Assembly (NCBI GenBank): GCA_014896255.1
Contig: JADBKT010000001.1
Coordinates: 119,542-183,541 of the forward strand
Source: Hydrogenibacillus sp.
Lineage (GTDB): Bacteria; Bacillota; Bacilli; Thermicanales; DSM-22653
Reading direction: 5' to 3'
DNA: 64,000 nt
The first letter of the stretch is position 1. The number at the start of each line of letters is the position of its first letter. The notes under the pieces were generated by a model, which had not been told where the DNA came from, searched no databases, and worked only from the letters and a program-made list of their open reading frames with translations. The translations under genes were made by a program, and so were the position numbers. Positions 62,722-64,000 of the stretch are shown one piece after another.

Positions 62722-63106
62722 GCTGCGGCATGTGTCGGTCCGCGAAAAGGCAACTTTAAAAATGATTTGATTTTACCCGCCCATGTATTATACATTTGAT
62801 ATTGATGATGTTGACCCATCGCCGCACCAAGCGCATGCGCATGGGGCTCATCGCGCGCCTCATCGTGGCTGACGAATCGACGGCGGGCATGTCCGTCGCG
62901 AACGGCGCTCGGGGATCATCGTGGATCAGCCGCGACTTGCACCTGCTCCGCCACGTGAGCGACCGCCTCATCGACCGGGAAGCCATGATCCGTCAAATCT
63001 GAAGAAGCGATCTGAACGTCGTTTGTACGTCGCATGAACTCCGAATCGATCGGAACGCCGGAGGAATCATCGACGCACGCGTCGACCGGAACCACGAGGC
63101 GAGGGC
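62722..63106. other. Intergenic region without a supported gene
   Basis: Between the thrS promoter and the methyltransferase repeats. Holds an AT-rich patch with a perfect 13-base palindrome ATGTATTATACAT (62783-62795) that could be an operator or -10 region. Short frames on both strands (62756-62986 minus, 62796-63002 plus) have no ribosome-binding site and no recognisable sequence. Nothing else seen. Confidence 0.5.
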
Positions 63107-63188
63107 CGTCACAGGGCGAAAGCCGTTACAAAGCAAAGACATTGCCAAGGCAGAGCCATTGTAAAGCAGAGCCGTCACAGCGTGAAAC
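63107..63188. repeat. Degenerate 17-bp tandem repeats
   Basis: Five imperfect units of 15-17 bases: 63107-63123, 63124-63140, 63141-63157, 63158-63172 and 63173-63188. They share the pattern CGTYACAAAGCRAAGMC or ATTGYMAAGGCAGAGC. The array ends 18 bases before the methyltransferase start and so lies in its leader. Confidence 0.6.
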
Positions 63189-63206
63189 CCGAAAGGAATG
63201 AGTTGA

Positions 63207-64000
63207 ATGCCCGATCATTCATTGCAGTCTCTTCTCTCGACGTTCAATGAACTGTGGGACGACCACGGGCCGCGCTACGAAGCGCAGCAGGCGTTTTGGA
63301 ACCGGCGGGCGAAATCGTTCAGCGACCACTTGACCGATTCCCGACATCGCCGCCGCTTTGAGGAACTGTATGCGTGGCTGAAAGAACTTGGCGCGCTGCG
63401 CGAGGCGTCGCACATCCTGGACATCGGCTGCGGTCCCGGGACGTACGCCATCCCCTTCGCCGAGCTCGGGCACCGCGTCACCGGTATCGACATCGCCCCA
63501 GAGATGATCGCCCGCGCACAGGACAATGCCGCGCACTACGGGATCTCCGAACGGACGGCGTTCCAGACGGCCGTTTGGGAGGAGCTCGACGTCGCCGCAC
63601 GGGGATGGGAGCAGGCGTTCGATCTCGTTTTTGCTTCGATGACGCCCGCCATCCGCAACGCGGAAGCGCTTTACAAAATGCTTCGGGTATGCCGCGGCGG
63701 ATGTTTTTTAAGCAGTTTCATCGACCGTCGGGATCCGTTCGTCCGGCGCATACGCGCGCGGCTCGGCCTGTCTTCGGGCACGCGGCCGATGAATCGCATT
63801 TATGCCGCATTCAATCTTTTGTGGCTGAACGGCTATTTTCCGTCGATCCGCTACATCGATGAGCGCTGGGAGCAATCGTTCACCGTGGACGAGGCGATCG
63901 AGCATTTCCGGCATTTCATGCGCCTTCAGCCGGTGGACGAAACCCGCCTGGACGAAACGGTGGAAGAGACCGTGCGCGCGATCGCCGAGGAACAAGCAAG
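63207..64000 (+). CDS. Class I SAM-dependent methyltransferase (3' end outside window)
   Basis: At least 264 residues, open to the right edge. Start ATG follows GAAAGGAATGAG. SAM-binding motif I ILDIGCGPGTYAIPFAELG and acidic motif II VTGIDIAPEMIARA are clear; then FDLVFASMTPAI replaces the usual post-motif. An N-terminal extension with FNELWDDHGPRYEAQQAFWNRRAKSF is typical of a Firmicutes subgroup with unknown substrate. The frame has no stop within the window, so length is unknown. Confidence 0.88.
   Translation, partial: MPDHSLQSLLSTFNELWDDHGPRYEAQQAFWNRRAKSFSDHLTDSRHRRRFEELYAWLKELGALREASHILDIGCGPGTYAIPFAELGHRVTGIDIAPEMIARAQDNAAHYGISERTAFQTAVWEELDVAARGWEQAFDLVFASMTPAIRNAEALYKMLRVCRGGCFLSSFIDRRDPFVRRIRARLGLSSGTRPMNRIYAAFNLLWLNGYFPSIRYIDERWEQSFTVDEAIEHFRHFMRLQPVDETRLDETVEETVRAIAEEQA

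Noticed and set aside
62756..63002. Two overlapping short frames (minus 62756-62986, plus 62796-63002)
   Set aside because: No ribosome-binding site, no recognisable motif, and they overlap each other; treated as non-coding.
1..64000. Mobile elements, CRISPR arrays, tRNA and rRNA genes
   Set aside because: No transposase or integrase frames, no regularly spaced identical repeats and no tRNA cloverleaf or rRNA sequence recognised on either strand.

Overview
The window is strongly GC-rich DNA from a spore-forming member of the Bacillales, most likely a thermophile of the Hydrogenibacillus/Kyrpidia type (inference). Supporting evidence: an sspI spore-protein gene, bacillithiol-pathway proteins (YojF/BshB2), Bacillus-style gene orders (lcfA-fadR-etfBA, the mmg/prp methylcitrate order, sspI next to an SpoU methylase and pheST-zapA, infC-rpmI-rplT), T-box leaders on pheS and thrS, and a ba3-type terminal oxidase. 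No rRNA, tRNA, CRISPR array, phage or insertion sequence was seen.

Layout. 1-3.4 kb: uvrC and a divergent Fsr-like MFS exporter. 3.4-14.7 kb: an acetate/organic-acid block with acsA, a broken acs2 remnant joined to a truncated leuC, leuB, a yjcH-actP symporter pair, and a second symporter operon that carries its own LytS/LytT two-component system; then trxA. cre-like CcpA sites precede acsA and yjcH. 15-20.8 kb: fatty-acid genes (a crotonase-fold protein, a hotdog thioesterase, etfBA, FadR and LcfA) with two FadR-type operators. 21-30.3 kb: a cell-envelope block with csaB pyruvyltransferase, an O-antigen-ligase-like protein, an 849-residue membrane protein of unknown function, two glycosyltransferases, a nucleotide-sugar dehydrogenase and a 28-residue membrane miniprotein. 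30.4-36.2 kb: mutS2, polX, a universal stress protein and a 1-Cys peroxiredoxin. 36.4-38.9 kb: the three-subunit ba3 oxidase operon. 39-45.3 kb: patatin, NiaR, a CstB-like persulfide dioxygenase, a TerC-family transporter behind a yybP-ykoY manganese riboswitch, dihydrofolate reductase, a Fur/PerR-type regulator and a cation-diffusion-facilitator exporter. 45.2-52.2 kb: zapA, pheT, pheS (with T-box), YitT, an RNA methyltransferase and sspI. 52.2-56.7 kb: the methylcitrate (propionate) operon with an SDR. 56.9-64 kb: the infC-rpmI-rplT operon with an attenuator leader, a YtrA-type GntR regulator, a YojF-BshB2 fusion protein, thrS with T-box, and a SAM methyltransferase cut by the window edge.

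The observations most worth following up are: the natural YojF-BshB2 fusion; a perfect 32-bp palindrome inside pheT that encodes an extra loop; the leuC'-'acs2 junction; a hairpin that corrects an otherwise far too long Shine-Dalgarno spacing in acsA; the symporter/LytST cluster; and a CsoR/CstR-like operator in front of the CstB-like gene. Most of the window is otherwise orthodox housekeeping DNA, and I did not find a clearly new multi-gene system.
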